From Brevibacillus brevis (GTDB lineage Bacteria; Bacillota; Bacilli; Brevibacillales; Brevibacillaceae), in assembly GCF_001039275.2 (NCBI RefSeq), contig NZ_CP030117.1, positions 5,249,501-5,313,500 on the forward strand: a DNA stretch of 64,000 nucleotides, read 5' to 3'. Below the pieces are notes generated by a model that saw nothing but the letters and a program-made list of their open reading frames with translations, searched no databases and was not told where the DNA came from. Position numbers and translations under genes: made by a program. Shown here in pieces: positions 7,829-17,200 of this stretch (the first letter of the stretch is position 1; each line of letters begins with the position of its first letter).

Positions 7829-9649
7829 ATGCCCCTTTTCAGCAATCTCGGATTTCAGAAAAAAATCATGCTCAGCTATCTCGTAATGATGCTTCTCATC
7901 GGTTGCGTAACGACCCTGTTCAGCTATCAAATGACCAAGGTCACCTCTGATGAAGTGTATTTGACACAAAACCTCTTACCGCAAACGAGCGCCTTATTGG
8001 AAGTCAAAAACCAGATTTACACCAAGACATATGCGTTGAACATGTATACATTGACGCGCAACGAGTCTTACCTGGATCAGTACTATACAAATCTGATCGA
8101 TACGGCTCGTTTTTCCTCGCTTCCCAAAACGGAGGCGAACAGTGGCTTGTTTACGATTATTGAATCGATATCAAAACTGGACTTTATTTTTTTGAACAAA
8201 ATCAATCCGTTGCTGCAAGCAGGGAATGTTCCCGCCGTCAGCTATGTCCTTACCAATGAAGTACAGCCATTGCTCGACCGGTTGGAACGCGATCTGTCCT
8301 TTTCACTCAATCAGCTCGAGTATCAGACGAACAAAGAGTTTCAGAATTCAAATGAGAGCATCAAAGTCTCGTTGATCCTGACGTATTCCGTTTCTGTAGC
8401 CTCTATCTTGTTTGGGCTGTTCTGTACGTTTTACTTCCGCAATGAGCTGTTGCGCCCGATCCAGTCTCTGATGCAGCAAGCGCGTGAAGTATCGAAAGGA
8501 ACATTCGGCCAACAAATCGTCTATACCCATCAAGACGAATTCCTTGAGTTGGCGCAGGAGTTCAACAAAATGTCGAGTAGCATCGCCAATCTATTCGCAC
8601 AAGATGAAAGGCAACGGCAAATTCTGACCGAAGAAAAAAACATCCGGGAGCAAATCTTAAACTCTCTGCCTGTTGGGATTATTACTCACTCCCATGCGAC
8701 AGTCGGTCTTCATGTAAACCAGTTGGCACAGCATTTGGTCAAGCTCGACGATCACGGTTACCCCGTGTCCAAGGTTTCCTTTGAAGCACCCACATGCAAC
8801 GAGCCGACTCCCTGGTTCGTCAATCGCAAAATGACCTTGTACAAAAAAGACGACACGCCATTCATTGCCCTGGTCTCCTACATCCCTTTGCACAATCATC
8901 ACCACGATCAGGAAACCGGGTGGATGGTCGCCTTCCTGGACATTACGGAGCAGGAGCAAATTCAAGAGTACTTGAATCAATCCGAGAAGCTGGCGATGGT
9001 CGGTCAGTTGGCAGCGGGAGCCGCTCATGAAATTCGTAATCCGCTAACGGTCATCTACGGCTTTATTCAGCTATTGGAACAGCGTTTATCGGATCAAGAG
9101 CGCGATTTGTACTATTTGCCCTTAATTTTGCAGGAAATTGAACGGGTCAACCGCATTGTGACGGAGTTGTTGATGCTCTCCAAACCGTCCAAGCCCGATT
9201 ATCGCGAGGTTGCGCTAACCGGTGTCGTTCATTCGATTCTTCCCTTGATGAATGCCGAGGCTATGCTACATGGGATTGAAATCGTAGATCACTGTGATCC
9301 GAGCATTCGCATTCACGTCGATGTCGAGCAATTAAAGCAAATCCTGTTAAATTTAATGAAAAACAGCATTGAAGCCATGAAAGACGGCGGCGTTCTCTCC
9401 ATTGAAAGCCGCCTGGACGATCAGGCTGTCCATATTCATGTCAAAGACACGGGAGAAGGCATTTCTCAAGAGTATCTGGTACGTATATTCGATCCGTTCT
9501 TCTCCTTAAAAGAGGATGGAACAGGACTGGGGCTGCCGATTTCCCGACGAATGGTCGAAAACCACGGTGGGGAGCTGCACGTGAACAGTAAGCTGGGAAA
9601 AGGAACGGAAATCATCATTACGCTTCCGCTTACACCAAAAGAAGATTAG
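7829..9649 (+). CDS. Orphan membrane sensor histidine kinase (HAMP-PAS-HisKA-HATPase)
   Basis: A 606-residue kinase. Transmembrane helices lie at about 12-34 and 180-203, flanking an extracytoplasmic helical sensor. A HAMP linker follows at about 204-256, then a PAS-like domain at 270-375. The phosphoacceptor is H400 in AAGAAHEIRNPLTVIYGFIQ. N, G1 and G2 boxes are visible (LLNLMKNSIEAM, VKDTGEGI, GTGLGLPISRRMVENHGG). The H-box wording resembles sporulation kinases. Its ribosome site GGAGG overlaps the end of the preceding BMP gene. No response regulator is cotranscribed. Its stop overlaps the stop of the convergent hydrolase. Confidence 0.92.
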   Translation: MPLFSNLGFQKKIMLSYLVMMLLIGCVTTLFSYQMTKVTSDEVYLTQNLLPQTSALLEVKNQIYTKTYALNMYTLTRNESYLDQYYTNLIDTARFSSLPKTEANSGLFTIIESISKLDFIFLNKINPLLQAGNVPAVSYVLTNEVQPLLDRLERDLSFSLNQLEYQTNKEFQNSNESIKVSLILTYSVSVASILFGLFCTFYFRNELLRPIQSLMQQAREVSKGTFGQQIVYTHQDEFLELAQEFNKMSSSIANLFAQDERQRQILTEEKNIREQILNSLPVGIITHSHATVGLHVNQLAQHLVKLDDHGYPVSKVSFEAPTCNEPTPWFVNRKMTLYKKDDTPFIALVSYIPLHNHHHDQETGWMVAFLDITEQEQIQEYLNQSEKLAMVGQLAAGAAHEIRNPLTVIYGFIQLLEQRLSDQERDLYYLPLILQEIERVNRIVTELLMLSKPSKPDYREVALTGVVHSILPLMNAEAMLHGIEIVDHCDPSIRIHVDVEQLKQILLNLMKNSIEAMKDGGVLSIESRLDDQAVHIHVKDTGEGISQEYLVRIFDPFFSLKEDGTGLGLPISRRMVENHGGELHVNSKLGKGTEIIITLPLTPKED

Positions 9650-10455
9650 GCTTGCGCATCCAGCCAAGCGAACATCTTGCGCGTATACATCTCCATTTCT
9701 TCCCCGACAAACAGATGGCTGGCCCCTTGCGCCAGCCATTTTTCATACGGTTTGCCTGCCCGCGTCAGCGCATCTGCCAATTTATGAGCATGCTCCACTC
9801 CCACATTCTCATCTTCTGTTCCATGTATGATCAGCACAGGGCAAGAAATCTCGTCCATCCGATACAAAGGCGTCCGATCGCGGTAGGCATCCTCCTGCTT
9901 GCGCGGGTGACCGATGATTCTACGCAGCATCCTTCTCAGATCAACCCGCTCCTCATAGGTCAAAAACATGTCGCTGACGCCACTCCATACGACGCAGGAT
10001 AATACGCCCTTGCACTCCATTGCAGCAAACAAGGCCATGATGCCACCGCGTGAAAAGCCGTAGACGCTGATTCGCTCCTTGTCCACCTTCTCCAGATTGC
10101 GGAGCAATTCAAATGCAGCAAACACATCATGCCTGTCTGCCCCACCGAATTCATCCCGGCCCTCTCCGCCTTCGTTGCCACGGTAATGAGGGGCGAGGAC
10201 CACGTAGCCAAAGGCGGCCATTTGGCTGATTCTCTCAGGTCGGACCCGTCCCACTCCTTTAATCCCGCCTCGGCAATACAGGAGAGCTGGCAAACATGCT
10301 CCCTCCTGAAAATAGGCCTCTGGAACAGCCAAGGCAGCTTTTACCAGCAAGTCTTGACTGTAGTAGCTGACGGTATAGAGCCGCACTCCCGGATGGACTG
10401 TCTCCTCGGATGTACATGCGACAAATGGTGAAGTATCTAGCTGCATCCTGCTCAC
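9646..10455 (-). CDS. Alpha/beta hydrolase, prolyl-oligopeptidase-like (S9) family
   Basis: About 269 residues, cytosolic. The nucleophile elbow GFSRGG gives the catalytic Ser, PVLIIHGTEDENV the Asp and GASHLFVG the His. LPALLYCRGGIKG and VVLAPHYRGNEGG form the oxyanion region. The start is uncertain: a GTG at 10455 overlaps the upstream LysR stop as GTGA with AGAGAGG just before it, typical of coupled translation. An ATG at 10446 and a longer frame from 10518 are alternatives. Function is probably an esterase or peptidase of unknown substrate. Confidence 0.85.
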   Translation of the reverse strand: MSRMQLDTSPFVACTSEETVHPGVRLYTVSYYSQDLLVKAALAVPEAYFQEGACLPALLYCRGGIKGVGRVRPERISQMAAFGYVVLAPHYRGNEGGEGRDEFGGADRHDVFAAFELLRNLEKVDKERISVYGFSRGGIMALFAAMECKGVLSCVVWSGVSDMFLTYEERVDLRRMLRRIIGHPRKQEDAYRDRTPLYRMDEISCPVLIIHGTEDENVGVEHAHKLADALTRAGKPYEKWLAQGASHLFVGEEMEMYTRKMFAWLDAQA

Positions 10456-11339
10456 GATTCCTCTCTCTGTGATCTCGTAATCGTATCCACAAGCGTCACC
10501 ATCGAAGGTGATAGCCATTTCTTTTTATGATAAACAAGCTGTATGGAAAAAGGCGGCTTATCTGACTGAAATGGGATGGCTGTAAGCACCCCTTCTGCGA
10601 GCTCTCTCTTGACCGCCATGAGCGGCAGCAAAGCTACACCCAGGCCACAGCGCACACACTGCTTGATCGCTTCCGGATTGCTAAACTGGCAGGCGATTCG
10701 CTGACTCATCCCAGCCTCTCCCAATGCCTCCAGCAGCATGCCCCGATACGTGCAGCCTTCTTCGGTCAATACAAGCGGTTCCCCACCCAAATCATGGACC
10801 GTGAGTGCTGTTGCTGTCGTAAATCGATGGGTGGGTGGCATGATGATCACCAATTCTTCCTCGCGAATAACGTAGGTGACTAGCTCAGGGTCTGTACAAG
10901 GACGATCGAAAATGATCCCGATATCGAGATAGCCATCCTTGATCTGTTGTACAATTTCTGCTTCTCCAGCCGTCTGCAATACTAAGTCAACCTGAGGATA
11001 TTGCTGACAAAAAGCCTGTAAATACGACGGCAGAAAGAACGCCGCCAATGTATCAATCGTTCCAATGGCAATTGGGCCTGTTGTCTGTTGCTTAATCACT
11101 TCTTTAGATTCCCCATACAAACGAATCAATTCCCGTGCGTACGGCAGCAAGGCTTCCCCTGCTTGCGTCAGTCGCAGCTTGCGTCCGTATCTCTCAAATA
11201 GCGGGGCTCCATACGACTGCTCCAGCTTTTGCATTTGTGCCGTTACCGTCGGTTGAGCATAGCCCAGTTCTTCTGCTGCCCGTGTAAAGCTCCCATACCG
11301 GGCTACTTCGCGAAAAGTATGTAAATAGACCAGCTCCAT
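10452..11339 (-). CDS. LysR-family transcriptional regulator
   Basis: A 295-residue LTTR. The winged helix-turn-helix (LHTFREVARYGSFTRAAEELGYAQPTVTAQMQKLE, residues 5-40) is followed by a substrate-binding domain beginning GPIAIGTIDTLAAFFLP. GGGAGG seven bases upstream supports the ATG at 11339 over the in-frame ATG at 11354. It is divergent from a rhodanese gene, the classical LysR target arrangement, and translationally coupled to the hydrolase downstream. The ligand is unknown. Confidence 0.9.
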   Translation of the reverse strand: MELVYLHTFREVARYGSFTRAAEELGYAQPTVTAQMQKLEQSYGAPLFERYGRKLRLTQAGEALLPYARELIRLYGESKEVIKQQTTGPIAIGTIDTLAAFFLPSYLQAFCQQYPQVDLVLQTAGEAEIVQQIKDGYLDIGIIFDRPCTDPELVTYVIREEELVIIMPPTHRFTTATALTVHDLGGEPLVLTEEGCTYRGMLLEALGEAGMSQRIACQFSNPEAIKQCVRCGLGVALLPLMAVKRELAEGVLTAIPFQSDKPPFSIQLVYHKKKWLSPSMVTLVDTITRSQREES

Positions 11340-11393
11340 CCCGCTTCCTCCCATAGAAATTAGTAATGATCCTTATTGAATAGTATAGATAAC

Positions 11394-11437
11394 TGTGATG
11401 GTTGGTTCAATGCTATGCTTTGTACATAACCATCACA
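11394..11437. promoter_or_regulatory. Inverted repeat between LysR and rhodanese genes
   Basis: TGTGATGGTT (11394-11403) and AACCATCACA (11428-11437) are perfect complements with a 24-base spacer. They lie between the divergent genes and end seven bases before the rhodanese ribosome site. It could be a LysR-controlled operator pair or a leader hairpin; the long spacer is not the usual T-N11-A LysR box. Confidence 0.42.
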
Positions 11438-11458
11438 CGTAACGAGGAGGATTTTGCT

Positions 11459-11845
11459 ATGTCCCTTGTTTTGCAAACACCCGCCGCGCCATCTGAAGTA
11501 GCCCGTACTCATTTTCTCAACAAGCTTTCTCTCGAGACAGATGTCGCTGATGTATGGAATGACATCCAAAACCGAGTGGAAGGCTTCTACATCCTGGATG
11601 CTCGCAGCGAGAAAGCGTATCGGGAGGGTCACGTTCCCGGAGCTCTGAATCTCCCCCATTCGCTTATTTCCGCTGAAACGACGGCTGCTCTGGACCCGAC
11701 CAAGCTCATGGTCATCTACTGCTGGGGTCCCAACTGCAACGGTGCAGCGAAGGCCTGCGCGAAACTGGCCGCTCTCGGTTTTCGAGTGAAAGAGATGCTC
11801 GGCGGGATTGAATACTGGGAAACAGAGGGGAATCCTCTCGAATAG
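11459..11845 (+). CDS. Rhodanese-like domain protein
   Basis: A 128-residue single-domain sulfurtransferase-like protein. The substrate-side motif FYILDARSEKAYREGHVPGALNLPH is canonical. The active-site loop IYCWGPNCNGAAKAC carries the candidate catalytic Cys plus a second Cys inside the loop. LGFRVKEMLGGIEYWETEG is the C-terminal signature. GAGGAGG precedes the ATG at 11459. It is probably under control of the divergent LysR protein. The extra loop cysteine could change specificity; the substrate is unknown. Confidence 0.9.
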   Translation: MSLVLQTPAAPSEVARTHFLNKLSLETDVADVWNDIQNRVEGFYILDARSEKAYREGHVPGALNLPHSLISAETTAALDPTKLMVIYCWGPNCNGAAKACAKLAALGFRVKEMLGGIEYWETEGNPLE

Positions 11846-11856
11846 AAAACGCAAAA

Positions 11857-11882
11857 AAGGACGGGAGCTTGATCCCGTCCTT
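11857..11882. terminator. Bidirectional terminator
   Basis: Ten-base arms AAGGACGGGA (11857-11866) and TCCCGTCCTT (11873-11882) around a six-base loop, flanked by A-rich sequence on the left and CTTAC on the right. It separates the rhodanese gene from the convergent S1-domain gene. Confidence 0.8.
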
Positions 11883-11900
11883 CTTACGTTATCGCAAGGC

Positions 11901-12314
11901 TTAGTAGCCGCGTTTTGCGTTCTTTTTGTTGATTGTCGCAAGGTTCTCTTCGCTGTGCTTCATCCATTTTTTCATCTTGTCTTCGAAAGAAGCTCCGCTA
12001 TCTCGTTTTGCATTCCCTCCGCGGTCGCCTCCACGATATCCACCACCACGGCGCTCTTCACGTTCCGGACGCTCAGGCGCTGGGAGTGCTGCGCGAACCG
12101 AAAGCGAGATTTTACCTGCATCATCAATGGAGAGTACTTTTACCTTTACTTGTGCCCCCACGGTAAAGTGATCATTGATATCCTTAACAAAACCGTTTGC
12201 TACTTGGGAAATGTGGACCAGCCCCTGCTCGGTTTCGCTGACTGCTACGAACATCCCAAACGGTTTAATCGCTGTCACTTTTCCTTCGATGATGCTTCCC
12301 ACTTGTACTGCCAT
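11901..12314 (-). CDS. yugI: S1-domain RNA-binding protein, YugI / general stress protein 13 type
   Basis: A 137-residue protein. One S1 domain fills residues 1-75 (VGSIIEGKVTAIKPFGMFVAVSE, GLVHISQVANGFVKDI, KVKVLSIDDAGKISLSVRAA). A disordered Arg/Gly-rich linker follows (ERREERRGGGYRGGDRGG-like), then a short basic helix (SFEDKMKKWMKHSEENLATI). The size and layout match Bacillus YugI/GSP13, ribosome-associated proteins induced by stress. AAAAGGAG precedes the ATG. It stands alone on its strand. Confidence 0.88.
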   Translation of the reverse strand: MAVQVGSIIEGKVTAIKPFGMFVAVSETEQGLVHISQVANGFVKDINDHFTVGAQVKVKVLSIDDAGKISLSVRAALPAPERPEREERRGGGYRGGDRGGNAKRDSGASFEDKMKKWMKHSEENLATINKKNAKRGY

Positions 12315-12441
12315 CCAGTTTGCACTCCTTTTATTTTTTCAGAAAAATGGTGAGAACCTCAAACCAGAAGCCTCATTCTCTTAGTATAGCAGAGAAATTC
12401 CAATACTGAAAAGCCTATTCTTTCTAGGCACACACTCTAAG

Positions 12442-13560
12442 CTAGTTATGCCCCAGTTCGAATGCATCCATTGCCATGACAAGTTCTTCATTTGTCGGGA
12501 TGACCATGACTTTTACCGGAGAGTATTTCGTGCTGATGAATGTCTCACCTTTGCTGGTGCGGTTTACCTCACGATCCAGGTTTACCCCGGCAAATTCCAG
12601 ACCAGAGCACACCAAATCACGCACGGCAGCACTATTCTCTCCGACACCCGCCGTAAAGATAATACCGTCAACTCCATTCAGTCGTGCAAGGTACAGTCCC
12701 ACATGCTTATGCAGAATAGTAGTAAACAATTCCAGCGCGAGCTTGCTGCGGAGATGTCCCTCTTCTGCTTTTTTCATAACGTCACGCAAATCATTGGATA
12801 CACCCGATACGCCCATGAGACCGCTATTGTTATTCAGAATCTTAATAGCGCCAGCCGTGTCAGTCTTTTCAATTTCCTCAATATACGGGATGATACCTGG
12901 GTCAATGTTTCCGCTGCGCGTACCCATAGACAAACCAGCCAACGGCGTCATACCCATCGACGTATCATACGATTCACCATTTCGGATCGCCGTGATACTT
13001 ACCCCGCTTCCGATGTGGCAGCTGATCAGACGTAGCTGCTCTTTCGGGCGACCCATCATTTCTGCTGCCCGGCCCATTACATAGCGATGGGACGTTCCAT
13101 GGAAACCGTATTTGCGAATACCGTATTGCTCGTAGTATTCATAAGGCAGTGCGTACAAATAAGAGGATGGTGGCATGGTTTGGTGGAACGCTGTATCAAA
13201 AACAGCTACGTGAATCAAATCAGGAAACAGACTCTGTGCAACTTCAATCCCGGTCAGGTTAATGGGGTTATGAAGCGGGGCGAAACGGGACAGGCTACGA
13301 ATTTCGTCTTTTACTTGGTCATCAATAATAACGGACTGCTTAAATGCTTCTCCGCCGTGGACAACACGATGGGAAACGATATCTATCGAATATTGTTTGA
13401 GGGATTCAAACACTCCCCGAATAGCATCTTCATATTGGTCACGCTGGATTTGCTCCAAATAATCATGCGCAATCAATGTTTTGGAAGGCATTTCATACAG
13501 CTTGTACTTCACAGAAGAACTTCCGCAGTTCAGTACAAGAACATTCTTTTTTCCTACCAC
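12442..13560 (-). CDS. ackA: Acetate kinase, shortened N-terminal variant
   Basis: ATP:acetate phosphotransferase of the ASKHA fold, cytosolic, 372 residues. VLNCGSSSVKY (N11, S16, K18), IVSHRVVHGG, PLHNP, VFDTAFH, GFHGTSHRYV, CHIGSGVS, MGTRSGNIDPG, FTAGVGENS and IPTNEEL cover the expected nucleotide and acetate contacts. Most acetate kinases have about 395-400 residues. This one lacks roughly 25 between the first strand pair and the SHRVVHGG loop, so the N-terminal insert is short. The start is GTG. No pta gene is adjacent. Confidence 0.92.
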   Translation of the reverse strand: MVGKKNVLVLNCGSSSVKYKLYEMPSKTLIAHDYLEQIQRDQYEDAIRGVFESLKQYSIDIVSHRVVHGGEAFKQSVIIDDQVKDEIRSLSRFAPLHNPINLTGIEVAQSLFPDLIHVAVFDTAFHQTMPPSSYLYALPYEYYEQYGIRKYGFHGTSHRYVMGRAAEMMGRPKEQLRLISCHIGSGVSITAIRNGESYDTSMGMTPLAGLSMGTRSGNIDPGIIPYIEEIEKTDTAGAIKILNNNSGLMGVSGVSNDLRDVMKKAEEGHLRSKLALELFTTILHKHVGLYLARLNGVDGIIFTAGVGENSAAVRDLVCSGLEFAGVNLDREVNRTSKGETFISTKYSPVKVMVIPTNEELVMAMDAFELGHN

Positions 13561-13623
13561 GATCTAATCCACTCTCCAATCATTCAATCGCAGCCTTCTC
13601 TCCTCATAGGATGGATAGGCTCC

Positions 13624-14127
13624 CTACATTTTATAACGATATGCTCTTCGTGAATACAGATAATTGAGAGCAATTATCAACAACATCGTGACAGATCCAG
13701 ATGCATCGAGCAAAACATCCTGCACCATTCCGGTTCGATCCGGTGTAAACGTCTGGTGCCATTCATCCAAAACAGCCGTCATCACACTGCAAAAAGCGCT
13801 CCAGGGCAGTGCTTGCCCAAACGAGAGATGATGCGAAAACACGCGATACCAGCTAAAAGCCAAGAGAGCAAAAACAGTAAAGTGTGTCCCTTTCCGTATC
13901 AAGAACTCGATAAAACCAGCCGCTCCCTTTTCTTCCAGGCTGACATCCTTGCCTCCGTAAGGAATGGATATGTCGCCTAAACGGTCTTGTAAGCTCTGTT
14001 CATCCACTAGCTTGTCTATCGTCCCTCGCATGTCTTGCTTGGCGTATGGCTGTGAAGAAGAAATGAACAACCCGAGGAGAATGGCCATCAAAAGCAAGTA
14101 ATCCCATACTTTTCGATATCGACGCAC
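13624..14127 (-). CDS. VanZ-like membrane protein
   Basis: About 167 residues with several hydrophobic helices (LLLMAILLGLFISSS, GTHFTVFALLAFSWYRVF, LLIIALNYLYS) and the VanZ-family segment ALPWSAFCSVMTAVLDEWHQTF. The family is named for a teicoplanin-resistance accessory protein, but most members have no assigned function. A GTG at 14127 with AGGGGG ten bases upstream is preferred. The frame is also open from an ATG at 14172. It is a single gene between ackA and the efflux genes. Confidence 0.8.
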   Translation of the reverse strand: MRRYRKVWDYLLLMAILLGLFISSSQPYAKQDMRGTIDKLVDEQSLQDRLGDISIPYGGKDVSLEEKGAAGFIEFLIRKGTHFTVFALLAFSWYRVFSHHLSFGQALPWSAFCSVMTAVLDEWHQTFTPDRTGMVQDVLLDASGSVTMLLIIALNYLYSRRAYRYKM

Positions 14128-14225
14128 GTGTTTGTTACCCCCTGCTTTCGATTCTCTTTCCAATCTTACCATGACGCATACCTGGTTAGTCGGTTACAGC
14201 TACGTGAACGATTGAAAAAGAAAAA

Positions 14226-14250
14226 CGCCAACCTATTTTAGCGGTTGGCG
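14226..14250 (-). terminator. Terminator overlapping the end of the RND gene
   Basis: Arms CGCCAACC (14226-14233) and GGTTGGCG (14243-14250) with a run of T on the minus strand after the stem. The efflux gene's stop codon (14238-14240) lies inside the loop, so the hairpin starts within the coding sequence. Confidence 0.75.
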
Positions 14251-17200
14251 TCATGTGTAGAAGAAGAAAGAGGCAGGAAGTCCTCTTGTACAGGCACATA
14301 CTCCCGGGAATCGTGGTTTGAGACTTCGGCTTGCCCTGTTTTTTGTGAGCGGGCCTGTTCGCGTTTCCTTTCTTTGAAATCGCGGCGACGTACCTGGTTG
14401 TTTTCCCACCAAATCCGCAAATGACGCGCGAGGATCGGCAAGGACATCTCAGAATGGGCCGCCTGTCTTTGCACAGCGGCATGTTGCATACCAGGAAGAA
14501 GTACGATTGTGGCAAAAGCCCCCATTAGAATGCCAAACAACAATACGCTGGCAAAGGACGCAAACGAATCATTCCCAGTACCCAAGCCCCCAGCAAGCGG
14601 AAGGCTAGCTAACGCGATCGCCAAATATATACCCGCTTGATTAAGCATGGTGCGTTTGGCCCCCAGCTTGATACCGTCCCAAACTCGCTCCTGCTCAGCT
14701 TGAGCCTTGTACAGCTCATCCATCGCAAGAAGTGCCTGCAAAACGATGACGGCAATGGCAGCCACCATACCATAGAAGCTCATAACGTTCATGGGTCGAT
14801 CCAACCACAGCAATCCCAACGCAAAGCCTCCAGACAAGATGGGCAAGAGAACGAGGGCAAATAATCCATCGCGCGTTCTGCGTTGCAAAAGCAAGCTCAT
14901 GATAAGTACGAGGGCAACCAGACTGCCAATCGTCAAGAACCGGCTGCTCCAATCAACCTTGTTGAGCTTTTTCTCCTCCAATTTCTTCAGCTCATCGTCG
15001 TTATATACCGTATAGCCTTCGGGTATCGTCACCTTTTCTTGCATGGTATATGGAATGATGTAAGACCACAGCTCAATTCGACTTGGGTCTGTGACGGCAC
15101 TGCTTACCTTGAAGACATACAGTCCGTCTTCCCGTTGATAAATGGGCGGTTCGCTGCCGATCGACCAATCTACCAGCTCAGATAATCGCACCGTACCTTG
15201 TGAGGTTCGAATTAAAATCTGTTTCACTTGATCCGGATAGTCCATCCACCCGTCAGGGAATCGTACGTGGATAGGTACCTGACGCTCATTCCAATAGACA
15301 CTGCCAGCTGTTTTTTCACCCAAATAGCTCTCCAGTTGTCTCTTGATCTCCTCTTGCGTAATCCGATAGCGTGCCAGCATCTCTTGTTTTGGACGAATGT
15401 CGATAAAGGTCCCCTCTGCACCTGAACCGATTCGTTCATCTGTTACAAGTTCTCGCCCCTCTTTATCCTTCGCACTCTGCTTTTCCATGAAGGCCAATAA
15501 TTCATTGGCAATGTTCTGCGTCGTTTGCAAGGATGGCCCCATGATCGTCAAGACAAGGCGAGTTGCCTTATCTTTATTAATGACCAGCGCAAACGGATCT
15601 GTCTGAGGAATATCTCGCAGCTCTTTGTCCAGTACTTTTTCCAGATCTGAGACTGATTGCGTCCAATCGTATTTGTCCACGAGCTTTAGTTGAAAGCTCA
15701 GATTTTCTTCGGAGGCAATCGTGTAGACATCTCGGACTTCGTTAATGGCGAGCAAGCGCTCCTCGGCTATTTGTGCTGCCCGCATGGCCTCATCGATGCT
15801 GCTTCCCTGCACCATTGGCAATGAAAGCGACTTGTCGCCATAATCAAGCTTGGCGTACGGATCTACAAGAATAAATGACTTGAGCAAAAAGACAAAGGCA
15901 AGCGAGGCAACCAGTGTGATTCCATAAGGCAAGTACCCTTGTTCCACCAGTCGTTCCCAGCGAGCTTGAAAATACCTTGTCACTTTATTGGAAGCCCGTG
16001 GTGTTTCCTCCTCTACTCGGTCGGAAGCTTCCAGCCACGTTCCTGTCAGTACTGGCGTGATAAATCCATAGATAAGAATAAGAGCAAACGTCCCCAGCAA
16101 AAGAACGGGCCAAGCATCGTATAAGACAACCTTGTCTTCTGCCTTGAGGAAATCCGTGTAAACGACACCTGTCCAACAGGCTGCCACTACGACAATCGTG
16201 AGCAAAAACGGCTTCATCAACCCCCACGCCACTTGCAAACAACGAACAAGCGAGTACGAGGGCAATCCTGAAAACTGATGAAACAACGCAGAGCCTGCTC
16301 CTGTGAACAATAGCGAAAATAACACGAGTGGTCCAAGCGTGGAGAGCGTCAATGGGATTCCCCAAAGCCACATGCCTCCAAGAACACTGCCGACCGCTAG
16401 AACGTTTGCCAAAAGCGCGAGTACAGCCCCTGCCCATTGTTTTCGGGTCAGGTACAAAAAGAGCGAACAGATGACAGCCGTTAGAACAGCCAGTGCCCCA
16501 AGCTGTCTCAATGCAGCAGTGATTGTCTGCGCGTCGTCACGAAACAAATCGAGGCGGTACTTGCCGCCTGAAGCCTGATTCAACTCGCCAACCGCTTCCT
16601 TTACTTGCCTGCTGATGACAGGCAATTGCCCGACATCTGCTGCGTACACCGTGATTCCTAAGGCAGGCGAGCCACGATACATCCCGATTTGTTCGCCTTT
16701 GCTCCCGCGTCGATCACGAATGTCAGCCAACGTGTTTAGTGGCACGTATCCTTTATCGGTGGAGATCAAGTGCTTACCCAGATCTTGCAGCCCTTCCGAT
16801 TTACTCGTCCATTGAATCATGGTTCGATCCTTATCAGCTCCAACAGAGCCTACCTCTTCTCCAACCACATCTGTCGGCAGTTGCGACAGAACATCAGCAG
16901 GTGTGAGCCCGTAGGCGAGTAACATGGACGGTCGGAAAATGATATCTACCTGCTCTTTCAAGGCTTGCTTGTCCATTTCGATGCGAGCGATCCCTGGCAG
17001 ATTGATCAATTTGTCATAGACGGTATTTTGGGCAACGTCAGACAAGGTCTGCAAGTCCGTGCCGTACAGGACATAAAAGCCAATCTTGCTATCGGCCAGA
17101 TTGCTTTGACTGACGCTCCACTCCTGCACGGGTAGCTGCTTCGTGATTTCTCCTAGCTTCTTTTCCAACCGTTCCTTATAATCCGAACCGATTTGTTCCG

